A stretch of DNA of 64,000 nucleotides from Sclerodactyla briareus (lineage: Eukaryota; Echinodermata; Holothuroidea; Dendrochirotida; Sclerodactylidae): positions 389,835-453,834 of the forward strand of contig JAODTK010000899.1 in assembly GCA_026419785.1 (NCBI GenBank), in the 5' to 3' direction. The notes beneath the pieces were generated by a model. The model searched no databases. It saw nothing but the letters and a program-made list of their open reading frames with translations, and was not told the origin of the DNA. Position numbers and translations under genes: made by a program. This document shows positions 11,471-24,240 of the stretch, one piece after another; within the stretch, counting starts at the first letter, position 1; the number at the start of each line of letters is the position of its first letter.

Positions 11471-13767
11471 TCCCGCCCAACAGCGGAACTTTGAAGAGGG
11501 CTTTGATTGGTGTTGAACGCTCATTTTGTGAATATGGTCTACCAGATCTGAAAGTTGCCGTTTATTTCCAGCCCCAAATATGTATGATTAGATTTAGATA
11601 AGATTCGAGATTGAGTCACCCCATACGATACGGAGATTTGATTTAACAGGTTACAATGTCTTCTGGGCTCTCTAGTGTTTTCATTCGCTCGTTGCCTGCC
11701 CCATAAGATGCAGTATGCGCGTGGAAGGTATGTGGAATAGCAAATTAGATATATAGTGTTCCTAGTACAGTACTTCCTTGTGTGACCCCTGAAGTCAAAC
11801 TCATTGGAGTAGAAGACACCCCATCAATAGTGTCTTTTCAGTACGTTGGTAGGTAGAATTATGGATCGGATTATCAAGTTGCGAACGCCTGCATGATCTA
11901 TTTTAGCCTCAGGAGTCGTTCATGTGTTACGGTCTCCGGAGGAAAAGACACCCAATCATTTTTTTTCAGTACGCTGGAGACAATTATGATCCAAGTATAA
12001 GAGGTTGCGAACCTTGCATGCCTGTAATTAGACAGGAGCCGTTCATACCGCCACAGTACAGACCTCATATTGACGTCCATGATGATAACATCCGCTGACC
12101 ATGAGGATTCTGGCAAAATCATCGGCTTTTTGTCAAGAATAAAGAGTTTCGCATGAGGGACCCCGCGGAAACCATGTTGTTATCGTTGAGAAGAATGGAC
12201 TCATGGCAGTTGGAGTTGGGTTAAACAGTAAGAGACAAATATGTTCTAACAATATGGATTGAGAAGATAAGTGGCACACGATGATATTGCTGGGAGCTGA
12301 CCGGTAGATATTGATTATATAAATAATGGTCAGGATTGGAGTAACACTATGGCACAATGCTCAAAATATTTGGGTATCAATCCATTCTGAGCCGCTGATG
12401 GGCTTCCTAGACACTGAGATCTCTTCAGACGTTTCTAAAGACCGGGGACTATAACACAATAGGTACCATACTCGGGAGTTTCATATGAAGGGTAGGAACA
12501 CTAGACAGTCCTCGTGTGTTAGCCAACCGTATATAGATTTCCGATCAGGCTAATAAAGCGATCAGTAGAGCGCCCGGAAATTCTTGAAAAATGATCCCTG
12601 TCCGACGAACCAGACTAGTATGGGATGTTTGATCCATAATAACTAAGTGCTAGTCCTGGATAAACCTACTGTGAATGTGTTTATCAATCTGAGGTCAGTG
12701 ATAGCACATCCACGCTCATTGACACTCAGTTCTTGTACAGCAGAGAATGAGGTGAAGAATCCCTGATATCATTGGAGATTAAGTCGAACTTGCCCTTCTT
12801 ATAAGCAGGAGAGAGCAAGGCACAATTGGACAACTCCATGGTCACAAGGTTGAGGGTAAGGCGATAATTGAAGAACAGATCTAAAATTCGTGAATAGCCT
12901 TCTAAAATTTGCCATTTCTATGAGGGGACGTAACTATCTCGTTTGTTCTTATCATCAAGTGCGAGTTCAGAAACCGCTTGCTGCAATGGGTAGCTAACTC
13001 CGCACAAGCGATGTCATGGAGGCAAATCACGGGAGAGACAAGACGGGACTACTTCGAGGGATTTTTGAAGGGGGAAAACGCTAACCACAAGGTTTACAAC
13101 CCTCCATGTAAACACAGCCCAAACAGACTCACATTATGATGAGAGATCAAGTTCCTCCTTAGTCTTGCGGTTTTTTTCAATGCAAGAAAGAACTCTACAG
13201 ATTTGATAATTATAGCCCTTCTACGACATGGCAGGATGAATTGCATGAAAGGTTTTATCCTAAACACCAATCAGACTAATATTGCCATAAAACGTGCTGT
13301 GGCCCAGTTCATAAGAGAGTTACGATCGATCTTACGTTCAATTGTAATGGTGATATCCCCAACCTTTGTGCGCGGAAGTTCGACCGTAAACATTTAATTG
13401 ACACGGGGCCTAGGTGGAGTCGTGTATAGTGTTCACATGCCAAGCGTCATATTACGCGCATAACACACACATAATGCCTGTATAGGATCCTCTCACTCTC
13501 GTCAAGGAATCATAAACTTTTGTGTAACCGTTGTAAGAGTGCCTTTTGCGTTGTATTAGTTTGGACAACGTCCTAGTCAGGTTGCGGACCATATAATTAA
13601 CACAACATGAAAATCCATTCCTTCTTGCCACTATTGCAATTATTGGACACAGTGACCCCGTATGAATGCTAGAACATACATAACGCAAATACAGACTTGA
13701 ACTAATTCAGGTTACTGGTTTATCGTCGTTTTCTCGTTAACACAGCTCGGTCTAAATATATATTTGG
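11471..13767. other. Unassigned DNA
   Basis: No repeat or gene could be supported. Several ORFs of 60-80 codons occur, for example on the minus strand at 13,452-13,688, but they lack splice signals and are treated as chance. Confidence 0.45.
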
Positions 13768-14109
13768 TTATTCAAGTGTGACGAGTTCTGTTATGACGAG
13801 GATTTTGAGTTGCTTCAGTTCTCCTTCCATATTTCCTACAAAGCGAGCATAAATGGAGCGATTCATGATTTCATGTTTGGGAAACATCCAATAAGAGATG
13901 TTACTACGAGTTCCAGTGACTGGTCGTGTCAACCGTCGTGTGTTGGTTACGTAATGAAGCGTTCCATGGGCGTCGATAGGATTCATTTCGACACACATTT
14001 GGTATACGTCTTCGGACAGAGTTGCGGGTCTCGCCTGATTTTCACTTGATCTTTCTATGATTGATCTGTATAAGGAACTACTCAATTCAAATGAATTCGG
14101 AATCGAATG
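13768..14109 (-). CDS. Coding-like minus-strand ORF of unknown function
   Basis: The frame is open for about 114 codons between stops, and the reading-frame composition is soluble and balanced. The C-terminal part (around ISYWMFPKHEIMNRS and MEGELKQLKILV) looks like a helical domain. The opposite strand carries a shorter ORF whose reading is much less protein-like. No strong splice acceptor or polyadenylation signal could be assigned. It could be a terminal exon or a transposon fragment. I do not recognise the family. Confidence 0.3.
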   Translation of the reverse strand, partial: HSIPNSFELSSSLYRSIIERSSENQARPATLSEDVYQMCVEMNPIDAHGTLHYVTNTRRLTRPVTGTRSNISYWMFPKHEIMNRSIYARFVGNMEGELKQLKILVITELVTLE

Positions 14110-14639
14110 CTAATACTAAAAAAAAACGTGTGAATATCTCATCACCCTCCGCCGAGTAGTGTCAGTTGAATTACGTTGTGATATGATTGAAGTTATTCTG
14201 GATTCTAATAATGAGAGGTATATTGTATTGTTCTACGTTTGAACAAAACTTTCTCGGCTGAAGTTCATCTGTTACGCAGCACCAAATCGCCTAAAAACCG
14301 TGCAGACGAAGTATACGTATGTTACTTAACGCATAACCTCCCTCTGAAAGCAGAAAAAACCCATGGGATAGGTGGGTTTCGCTGCTCAAATTTCGCAGCC
14401 TCAATACTATATATCGTGTGATCATATCCCCGCAACACTGAGTTTCGAAGATATTATATTTTTTAGCTGGACTTCTGCCGGCGCTTGTCTCCGCGCCGCT
14501 GGAAACATGCGTTAGCGCAAATAAGTCCTTTTAACGGTTTTTTTTTTCGATTGAATCTGAAGCTTGGTACACAGTCCGCCTCAGTAAAATCTCGGATTAA
14601 TTCGAAGTGGGCATTACTGCATGTTTGCTGCCCTCTATT

Positions 14640-14990
14640 TGCAGGTTTCATGAAACTTGGTGGGTAATCTGGACAGAATTGGTCCCGAAAAATGTCAAGG
14701 TCAACGGAGAAACCCAATTGCTTCGATTTTTTACACTTAGACGAATTTGACGGATTTTTAATGAAACTTGGTAAATGTGGAATGTTTTAGTCCTTAACAA
14801 CATGAGGGACATTTCAAGGTCACAGGTGGCCAATGTGCATGTTTATGCGATTTTTTCCTAACTGTCGATTTAAACGATTATTGGAGAATGCGGACTAACA
14901 GTGTTTCTGAGCACCAGGTGTTCCATTTCAAGTCCACTAAGGTCAAATGGACATGATTTATTGTGTTTCTCCTGTCAATTAGGACCCTAA
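14640..14990 (+). repeat. Dispersed satellite-like motif block
   Basis: This stretch contains 'tttcatgaaacttggtgggt' near 14,646, a second 'atgaaacttggtaaatg' near 14,760, and 'caaggtca' words about 120 bp apart. They match the minus-strand reading of the tandem block at 3,110-3,760. It is a short, eroded relative of that family and contains no gene. Confidence 0.5.
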
Positions 14991-17380
14991 GAGTTCAATT
15001 TCTGCGGAGGTACACAAGTCGCGTTTTTCCGTCCTGCCTGTCCTAGGTCCTTCAAGACACGTGTTGGTAATTACCACGGGAGCATTCTATATGTACTTTA
15101 CGTGAATTTAGTAAAACAAAAGACACGCAGTAATTACTCATGCCATGTCCAAAACGAGTAAGTGGCACACCATTGGAGAGGTGATGCTAGGAGAGAGCTT
15201 TTCATGTTGTGTTGAAATGACTGTCATTTGCTACCTAATCGGAAGAGTGAACACAGGTAACTTGGATTTTCACCTTTGGTGTGTTGCTTGTTCTGTGCAT
15301 TACCTACTAAGATAAGCAATGTGTCAGGTAAGATAGGATATGTTAATGTTAAACAATATTTAACAATACATCAGTATGGTTCTCTAAGGTATAAGAGGAT
15401 ATAAACCTCCTCCTTTAGTCATCGTACAAGAGTCATTATTATGACAGTAGTAGTTCTATGGAGAGACGGTTGGACCCTACAGGAGTGTATGTTACGTGTC
15501 GCCCAGTAGCGTTTGTAACTCCCATTAACAAGAGACGTAAAGAACAACTAGTGTGCAAGCGTATGTTTTGAATTGGGCCCAAGGGGGCATGGGGTTATAC
15601 ACTGAATAGGAGGTATCAGCACAAGAGTAGTCATTGTAATCGTGTATGTTGTTATACTCCAACTGCTCTTTCTAACAAGACCTTAAAAGTAATAACGTCT
15701 AGCAACGCCCGGCGAAAAATAGACGGTTGCCGTTCAAACGATGTCATGACAAAAGTCGTTTGATTGTATATCGAAACTAATTTTACAATGACATACTATT
15801 TCTACGATACGCGGCGGTGTCGTATTGAACTGACACTGGCTAGTTTATGGTGACGCTATGGAAACGTGTGATTGTGTTGTATTCAATCATTGTAGACAAT
15901 AATGCAATGACTCGATCCGCTACTCCATTGCAATGATTATCTCTAGGAGGGTACTCTCAAAAAACAGCCCGCTCTGAGAAATCTACCCACATGAATGATC
16001 CACTGAATGATACATTCAAGTTAAGGGGTTTTGAACGGGCCATACAGAATGTGTCTTATAATATAAATATAGGGGAAAAAACTGAACCTTTTGGTTCATC
16101 TTCATGTGACATTCCGTTGCAGAAGTGACATAACCTTACAATATTGATTTCAATGTTATTGGGCCACAATATGGTAAATAACATTGAACGAAAAGTGACT
16201 TACACTGATGAAGACTCGTTGAAGTACACAGTAGTACAATAAAGCAATTTCGTGGTTTTTCTTCGAAATATGAATGTCAACTCTTCTGAAAAATCAAACA
16301 GGTTTCGAGCAAAGGTTCAATGTGTGATGAGTCGATATGTGTCATCCATTCGTTTGCGCAATGTTCAAATCACGAAAAATATTGAATAAATGCACAGTGA
16401 ATTGTTAAGGTTGTTTAGCACGACGTCATAATTGTGCCACAACAGGATTTATTGTGTAAACCGCATGAGATTCCCAACTTATAACTTTGAAGACAATAAG
16501 TTTTAGGGGGGGGGGGACTATCTGGATTTCCAGTTTGCCTTCCTCTATGCTGTGATGTTATTCCTACACGCCCTCTCAAACATCCGTCAACGAGAAATCC
16601 GAACCTTATCAGGCTGAAGTGATCATTCATATGAAAGCGTATTCGATGAATAGTTAACATATATCATGTTGAGGTAGGTCAAATTATCCCCCATATGAAC
16701 CATTTACCAAGTGTTGGATTGCGCCGCATAAACACATATATGTGCCTATGTGATGTTGTTTCTGAAGATCCAATGCGATTACACTCCTTTTTTGAGGCAC
16801 CTCGTATAGCAGACAGGTAACGCTGTGAGCTTGTTCCAAAAAACGCCAGCCTACAGAGGCTCATATGGACTGGCTTGAAGCTAGCTTTGATGGCTACATC
16901 ACCGGTACTAGCTGTTTAACTGTTTAGATAGATAGAGGTTGCACGCCCAGAATGTTGACGGTTAGGTTTACTATAACCGCGCCCTTGTTTACAGTTGTGG
17001 GGCACTGGGTTGTTTTCCCCACTCTAATGCATATGCTGAGCACCGCATACAACGGTATTGAACTCACTATGGACTTTGGTATTGCCTGACTTCATGGAAT
17101 GTCTGCTTTGTGCCACCAAATTGGGGACCATGCAAAGGTACACATTAAGACTTGTAGGTACACGCATTGTATGAAGGTATGATGTTATTCTCATGTTATT
17201 GTCAATGTCATACTTTAGACTCGGCAAAGTATATTGGCAGATTGTTAGGCACTTAATGATGCAGGGTATATCTTCATGTCATTATTGACAGATACACGAG
17301 GTAATTTATTCGTGCTGTCAGTCTCCTGATCCCAGAAAGCAGAAAAAAAAACTCATTAACGAAGCCTGTCTATTTAAATT
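14991..17380. other. Unassigned DNA with a perfect 12-bp hairpin
   Basis: No gene is supported. A perfect inverted repeat lies at 16,149-16,160 and 16,177-16,188 (TTCAATGTTATT and AATAACATTGAA, 16-base loop). Just upstream a smaller hairpin, TGAACC-TTTT-GGTTCA, lies near 16,083-16,098. A G run occurs near 16,506. Confidence 0.5.
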
Positions 17381-20300
17381 GGCTTTAATAAAAAAAAAAA
17401 AATCTTTTCAATCAGTTTAGTGTACCGGTTATTCAATTTTCGATGACCGTAATGCATTCCACCTGGAATGTACCTCAGTTTCGAATATCTACAACTCTCA
17501 AAATTAGATTGTCCTTTATCATCAATATTTACAGGGAGATGTTGATCAGAGTTGAGTGGGAAGTCATTAACTTTCTTTCTTTCTTCAACATGAATCTAGG
17601 GGCCCTTAGTTTTGTGATAGAGAACACACTGGGGAAACAATAGTACATTGGCCATCTCTGACCTCCACAGAGAAGAGAGAAAAAAAAAAAAAAAAACCTC
17701 AAAGACCATTTTAACGGACCGAACTCGATCCACGCAACCCATACAAATCCGGGTTAGTCAGTAATGTCCTCTTACCGCAATACCAACCACGGGAGCACGG
17801 GAGTGTCTATGTCATGGATCGAATTGCTGGCTTCAGAAGATTTATAAAAACCGTACTACCATAAACATACGAGAAGAATCACACATACCATCACCACATA
17901 CGCCTTTAAACAAATGTATATAACGATAGAATATGTCCATAGCACTACAATACAACCACGCCTTAACAGTTAACAATCATGTAATCAGACTGTTGAGTCC
18001 TTTTTCTTTTCTTTTTTCTTGTCTGTATAGCCCTATGAAGACCAGCAACCTCTTTCAAAATATTAGAGTTTGTGTGTGCTGATATTGGGTGTCCCCCGTA
18101 TGTAAGTAATTTCATATTTACAAAATTCGTAGCTCGAACCATGCCGAAGTAAACCAGTATCGATATACCGTGGTGACCTCATGCATGTAAACACTCTCGT
18201 CCATATTTCGTCAGGTATTGGAAACCCAATTCCTCTTCAAAACAACATATCCGACAATGCAGTTCAATTTAAGAGATATCATAATCGAGTTTGTCGTCAT
18301 AATAAGTGAAAGTAGACAAGGAAGCCTCGTGACATTTGAACTGTTCGTTACGATAATGTATCTTTCCAAGGTGTGTGTGCACTATCTCGAAAAAACGGGA
18401 AGGACTGAATGGGAATAACTATTAGATTTATCATTCTCCAGTGCAGATGAATTCGGCGGGCGAGAGATAATGCGGCACTAGCGTGTAAATGCAAGACGAT
18501 ATAAGAGGCCGTTCCTAATAGAGGGGGCTATCGTTCTCTGGTATATACCACGCGGTCGAATATCACCGATTGGTTAAAGGGTCATCCTGACACATATGAT
18601 TGAATGAAGTTGATTGCGAGGGAACAAGGTCAAAAGTTGCAACAGGCTAATGCGCATAGGCCTTGAAGTATTTGACCATAAAGTGATCCATGTTCAAACC
18701 ATTAATTCTCAGAACACAAATTGGGACAATACCAGGGCAGGGCGGACACGAAGAAAATATATTGAGTAAAAAAAAAAAAAAAAAAATGCATACTAATTGT
18801 AATATAAAATTTTTATAACTACCTCCGCTGAGTCTTCTATTGGTATAAAGGTTCACTTATTGTAATAAAGGACCTTGCGGTTGCCCCGGAATTTATCTGG
18901 GCTGGTCAAAAGTTATGCGTTAGTAGGGTTCTTTAGTTCTACGATTTTGAGAGATAAGGTCGTATATCGTCGACGGGACAATAGATCAACACTCCCTTAT
19001 TAGCAACTAGAGTGAATGAATTGTACCTAAAATATTGCATTTGCTAACCAGTCTGCACATTAAATGGGACTTACCCTCTGTTAGGACAATTGTAACCCAC
19101 ATGCACACAGTGTCATTGAAATCGAACAATTTTGAGGAAAAATCGAATAAATAAGCCAATTCACTTCCAATGACCTCACGATGACCCTTCAACCACCCAT
19201 CGGAACCCGATGGAGCTATATCCAACAGTTCTCAGAAAAAAGTAGACATCCGAAAAACATGAAATTAACCTGTTATGAATTGGTTAATCACAGAAACAAA
19301 CTATGAGTCAATGGCTGATAATACAAGAAACAGATGCATTCAAAAAATCGATTGGATGTTTTTTGCGTATAGATTCGTTTACCTTTTCTCTAAATTGAAG
19401 GTATAAAGAAGATTAACTTACTCAGCAGATGGCTGAATAAGTCATCTGTTCAATGGAATGCGTGTTCTATGGAGGCCTTATTCAGGAGTTGAACGCTCCA
19501 TTCTTGTTGCATTTCATTATTTGAATTATGAGGGATATAGCAATGCGGCATCAACCACTTAATGGAAACAAGCCCCTTCATCGAATATAAATTCACCCGT
19601 TTTTGAATGGGCAACCTCGAAGCGAATCACTCAAAAACGGCGGACTTGGAGTGTGGGATTTACCCTCCTAATCGTGGCCGAAGCTGCGTTAGTTTCTCGG
19701 TAGGAACCAATATATGGTGGTCGACCCTCCAAGAATAATAAATGACCAAATAAATATCAGCAACAAGCTCGGTAGAACAACAAAAACGCATTGTGAACTC
19801 CCTGCCATTTCCCAGTGCTCAAAATAAGTTCCTTTGGCAGGGAGAGCCCCAAGTTACTGCAGAAAGAACAGAGAGATTAAGATGAAGGATCGGAGATTGG
19901 AATAAATAGGCAAATAGAGCATGTAATGGTTTATTCGAGGTAAGGTTATACAAGGATTGGTTGTAATATGTAACAATAAACTTCATTCGCTATGAGACAG
20001 TGGTTCATTCTTCTGTTTCATCCAAAACGTAGCGTCAAATGGAGAAAGGGTAGTCAATGTCGAAATTATTATCAAGGTCCCGTCGTCTTGCCAATTATTT
20101 TCATATGGTGTTTATTTGCTTGCTGCCGTTCATATACTTACTATCATTACTGATAAGATATTCCTGGGTTCAGTACACAAACAAAAAGTTAAATAGTTGG
20201 CCAGTATAGTTGCAGGAATGCTTTTCAACACATAAGCCAATTTAGAGCCGGATGTAGAAGGAATTCTCAATCACTGCCATTAGGGCCTATTTTTCCAAAC

Positions 20301-20890
20301 CGTCACTCTGTCATAAAAATATCATTTCATACTATATTTTACTATGTTATTGTTATAGTAAGAGCTTAGTCAAATTTGAGCGATTTGAAATACGTTATGC
20401 TCACAATCTTTGTCGAACGTCGGGTTGTCAGTGTGTACCCATTACCTTTGACCCAAACATCATCATCATCTCATCTACTGTGAACTGTGAACAGGTCTAC
20501 TACGCCCTTGCCAACTAATGGGAGTAGAGGGTATAGATTTTTTTACTCACAAGCAATCTGTATGGGGTGGCATATGTCTAGTCTCATCTAAATCCCCACA
20601 CTATATTCCCGTGCAAGAACTCATCAATAAACTGGAAGAACTAGCCTGGCAACATAGACACCAAATTCCTTGTCTATACTCTCCTATGAGTTTGCACAAC
20701 GTTTGTTTGTCCCTTTAGGCTAATAACAATGATTATTTAAGCCGCGTGGAATGTCATGTTCCTCGCCCTGTAACATATGGTTTCCACTAGCCTATACCAT
20801 ATCCAGGTATGGATTTGGTGTTGAACGAATGATATTCCAGCAGTTGTCAGATTCCCTCGATACGAGGCATTTTCTGTTTTTGAACCGAAT
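17381..20890. other. Unassigned DNA with A-runs and an inverted repeat
   Basis: Poly-A runs occur near 17,389, at 17,680-17,696 (17 bases) and at 18,768-18,786 (19 bases). They may be relics of retroposon tails, but no element could be traced upstream. A 10/10 inverted repeat CCGTTTTTGA / TCAAAAACGG occupies 19,597-19,606 and 19,631-19,640. No gene is supported. Confidence 0.45.
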
Positions 20891-20894
20891 ACAA

Positions 20895-20923
20895 TCCCAG
20901 TCAGTCGAAGAAGCTGACTGGGA
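20895..20923 (+). other. Perfect 10-bp hairpin with 9-base loop
   Basis: TCCCAGTCAG at 20,895-20,904 pairs perfectly with CTGACTGGGA at 20,914-20,923 across the loop TCGAAGAAG. The compact GC-containing stem would be stable in RNA or as a cruciform. There is no T run after it and no neighbouring gene to suggest a role. Confidence 0.6.
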
Positions 20924-22130
20924 GGTATGGTTATCATATTTAACATTTTCAGGCACTATATATGTACCAATACAGACGCAGTGTGCCGTTAATCTAACTA
21001 ATCCAGGGCCATGCTTAGGCTGAATATGATATTACAAAACTAAATCCATCAAAGGGGGTACCTGAGTATTCATGGTCATCATTGAATCGTTTGTTTTCGA
21101 GATGTTCTTGTGTAAGGTGTCGTAGAACTACTGTCTGTTGCCGGGTTTTGATTTTTTTGTCGTTTTGCCATTCTGTGGACTTTTCAACCTTGTTTGTTTG
21201 CGCTGTTTTTAATGTTCAACCGATCATCTGTATTATCGAGTGTCCCCTAATTTGGGTGGGTTGTAAGACAACTGACCGGGCTTATCATATATGTTTGTGG
21301 GTCCCTAACACTTACCTAATTATTTTACTATTAGAGAAATCGACAGCCTTAGCACGCCTCAGTAAAAATAATTTAAATATGATTTCAAAATCCCTAACTT
21401 TTTAGGAATGGCTCTCGACATTCCCCCCCTTTCACCCGTTCTAGCTAGTTGCAGGACCATCATCCTTCTCATGTGGACCTAGTATGGGCTCTACTGCAAG
21501 AGTTCAACTTAAAATGCCTCAAACCTGACAGACACCTATAACATGATGAAGTCTAATTGAGTGGCCTCCTGAGTACTACCATTCCCGTAACCCGCTCATC
21601 AGGCGCCAAGAATGTTCACACAATCATACATTATTTCACAGTTACAGACAAAGGTCTGAAAACCAGCGCACTTTTCAACTTCCAAAATCGTTCGCTTCTT
21701 GATTCTGCTCATGTCGGCAATTCCAAGAATGCCATGCATTTCGGATTGTTCAGTCCCTTTATTTCTCGAGACAAACTCACTCCTCTTTCATGCAATGGAA
21801 ATTGATGGCATCCGCATCAACGATATATTATTGTTTCATCAATTGTGGAATGGCACTAGAATAGAAATAGGCCCTCATATCTCACAATCACAGTCTAAAC
21901 TTGAGCTTGAAAGTGCTTGCCAGGGCACTCTGTTTGATTTTTTGGTTTATCCATCGTGAGAGATGATAGTTCGCGTGGTGTCATATCTCTTTCTAGCTTG
22001 AACCATCTGCCTACCCTGTCCATCTGATCATTCTAACATCATACAATGCCTTTTTCTCTCATCGGTCCCGAAAGGGCCAGATGAGATATTGTAGTCAGTT
22101 TAACAGTTCCTCCTATGTATACTGGTGCGG
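20924..22130. other. Unassigned DNA with overlapping ORFs
   Basis: Two plus-strand ORFs in different frames overlap at 21,557-21,805 and 21,699-21,959. A 107-codon ORF occurs at 21,082-21,405. None shows convincing splice borders or a recognisable motif. A frameshifted pseudogene across 21,557-21,959 is possible but not supported. Confidence 0.35.
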
Positions 22131-22138
22131 GTGCATAT

Positions 22139-22590
22139 CAACGGTTGCTATGGAACGATAGTGGTGGGGTACTGAGGGGTACTGAGAGGTTACTGTGGGG
22201 GGGGGGGGGGGGACTATGGGGTACTGAGGAGGGTATCCTAACGGTGGGGTGCCCATGGGTGTCGGGTGGTACATCAATGAGGTGCACTCGTGAATGTGTC
22301 CGTCTGTGTGTTTGCGTGCGTGCGTGTGTGTGTGTGGGGTGTGCGTGCGTGCTTTGCGTTTCCTCAGATTTTGGTTGGGTTTTTCACAGATATCTCCAGT
22401 TTGGAGTGACTGAACATAGTCCCAATTTTTGTATACCTCCTAAATAGTCCCCCCCCCCCCAACAAACACACGTTTTCACTCCAAATTAGACACCTTTCCT
22501 CACGAAACAATGGAATTCATGGGAGTAAACATTGCAATTTGGGGGTGGAACAAGTCATTTTGTTACCCCCCCCCCCCCACCACCCTCAAC
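22139..22590 (+). repeat. Interspersed repeat A, copy 1 (partial)
   Basis: The copy starts with CAACGGTTGCTATGG and passes through G-rich 'gtggggtactgagg' words. It then contains 'caatgaggtgcactcg', a GT-rich microsatellite, and 'agatttt..gttgggtttttcacagatatctcc'. The same order occurs in the copies at 33,440-34,121 (minus) and 44,670-45,370 (plus). Embedded G and C runs have expanded. The downstream half found in the other copies is mostly unrecognisable here. Confidence 0.6.
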
Positions 22591-22836
22591 CCCCACCACC
22601 CTCCCCCATCCCTCCCCACTATCGTGGGCCGAGAATCCCCGGGAAGAAATGTAGCCTAATGATATTAATATTTGCATCATATTTGGAAAACGACTGCTAA
22701 GATATTCGCCTTCACGTATCCCCGGAAGGAATCTTCTCCCACCGATATGGCAGGGTCTGACGACCTCACAAGCTTCATTTATTCCTAACTCGTCCTGGAA
22801 AGACTTGACCAGAAAGCCACAATCACCAGAGCTAGA

Positions 22837-23095
22837 CGGGGTTCCCAACCTTTTTCTCCCCCTTTCTCCCCCTTTGCCTTTCGCTTGCAGCCGTTCCCCT
22901 TATGAATTACTTATTGAAGGTTATAGGTGGGGGGATGCTGAAAAGGGTTTAAACTTGCTTATGTAATTTGTTGCAACAAGAAGATTCACCACTCAAAAAA
23001 TTATGCAAAACTGATGACCTTTGTTACATTTTTTTTTTCTCCCCCAAAATCTTGAAATATCCCCCTGGGGGAAATTTGCCCCTGGTTGGACCACT
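22837..23095. mobile_element. hAT-like MITE, 259 bp
   Basis: The left end CGGGGTTCCCAACC and the complement of the right end AGTGGTCCAACC form an imperfect terminal inverted repeat of the GGTTCCCAACC type seen in many hAT-derived nonautonomous elements. The flanks gagctaga (22,829-22,836) and gatctaaa (23,096-23,103) agree at 6 of 8 positions, as expected for an old 8-bp hAT target duplication. The interior has CCCC/GGGG tracts and no ORF. Confidence 0.5.
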
Positions 23096-24120
23096 GATCT
23101 AAAACCGGCTGCTTCCACTGCCTCACTTTATTCCCCAACTGCATGTTAGACAGCTATCCCAGGCAATTTCATACAGTATAAATTTCTGAGGTCTGAACTT
23201 CTGAAGACTGAATTTTTTCATGAGATATGTAACTCCGGGGATTGCCTCTGTTCCCCTTGCATGGCTATTGAATAACCGAAATACAATATTCATGATTTCT
23301 TTCTGGGGCATTCTCGACTACTTGAAATTAGGCCGAAGGTCGTTGATGGGCTGAGAAAATAACAAAAATGAATGCCACTCTTGTCGTCACAATTTGGTAT
23401 TCCCGAAGGACATGTGTGAAAAGTAATTTTAATTCCTAGCTTGCCGTCGGTAAAATCTAATGTCGTGTAAGAAATGAATTATTCACATTGATATTTGACT
23501 CCGACAACCTGTACCCAACAAGGACACGACGTCGCAATCGACGCTACTCACATTAGGACAGACCACCCGTTAAATTGAATAGCATGGTACTGATCTGTGT
23601 ATCATCAGTCTGATTATATCTTGTGTTTCATGATTTAAAAGGTGATACAGCCGATCCAAACAAAATAGAAAATACATCCTCAATTTTCAGTTGGTCAGTT
23701 ATCGATTGGTTATTCCACACAGGGGTTCTTCATGAATGTTTGGTCAACAGCCATTGAGTGTTCGTTATGGGCAAGATTACTGGCATACAGCCTGCAGTGT
23801 GGCGATTGTGTAGATTTATCGGTGGGCTCTTTTTATGTTCACACAACTGTTTTTTGTTTTTTATGTCCCATATTTTTTCAGCATGAGTGCACTTCATAAT
23901 ATAAATCATGGGATTAACTTCATCAAGATGTGCAATTCATGTGCACATATCTCGAACAATTGTGGTATATTTCTGTGTTGTTAGATCTTTTTTTACTCAT
24001 TATATTGACTATAGTTCAACAACAAGAAAAGGTTCATACTATTGAATCTCCCGGAACTTGGCCGGATGCATGCTTCCTTGATGTGATATGTAATTTGTGA
24101 AATTGCCGCTGGTACCTCGT
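23096..24120. other. Unassigned DNA
   Basis: No gene, RNA or repeat is supported. ORFs are short and the base composition is ordinary for the window. Confidence 0.5.
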
Positions 24121-24124
24121 GGAC

Positions 24125-24240
24125 CAAGCTAATGTATTGGGACCCAGACCACCAACCCTCCGGTACTAGCTATGACTCAAACTTGGACTCAGACGGACTT
24201 AACCACTCAGACACGAGACTCGTAAATTGACCCTGGGTGA
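24125..24240 (-). repeat. Degenerate tRNA-Leu/Ser-like sequence
   Basis: On the minus strand the sequence GTGTCTGAGTGGTTAAGTCC matches the A-box region of a long-variable-arm tRNA (Leu or Ser type). About 55 bases later, GTGGTCTGGGTCCCA resembles a damaged B box. The acceptor ends do not pair, so this is not a working tRNA gene. It is probably an eroded SINE head or tRNA pseudogene. Confidence 0.3.
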
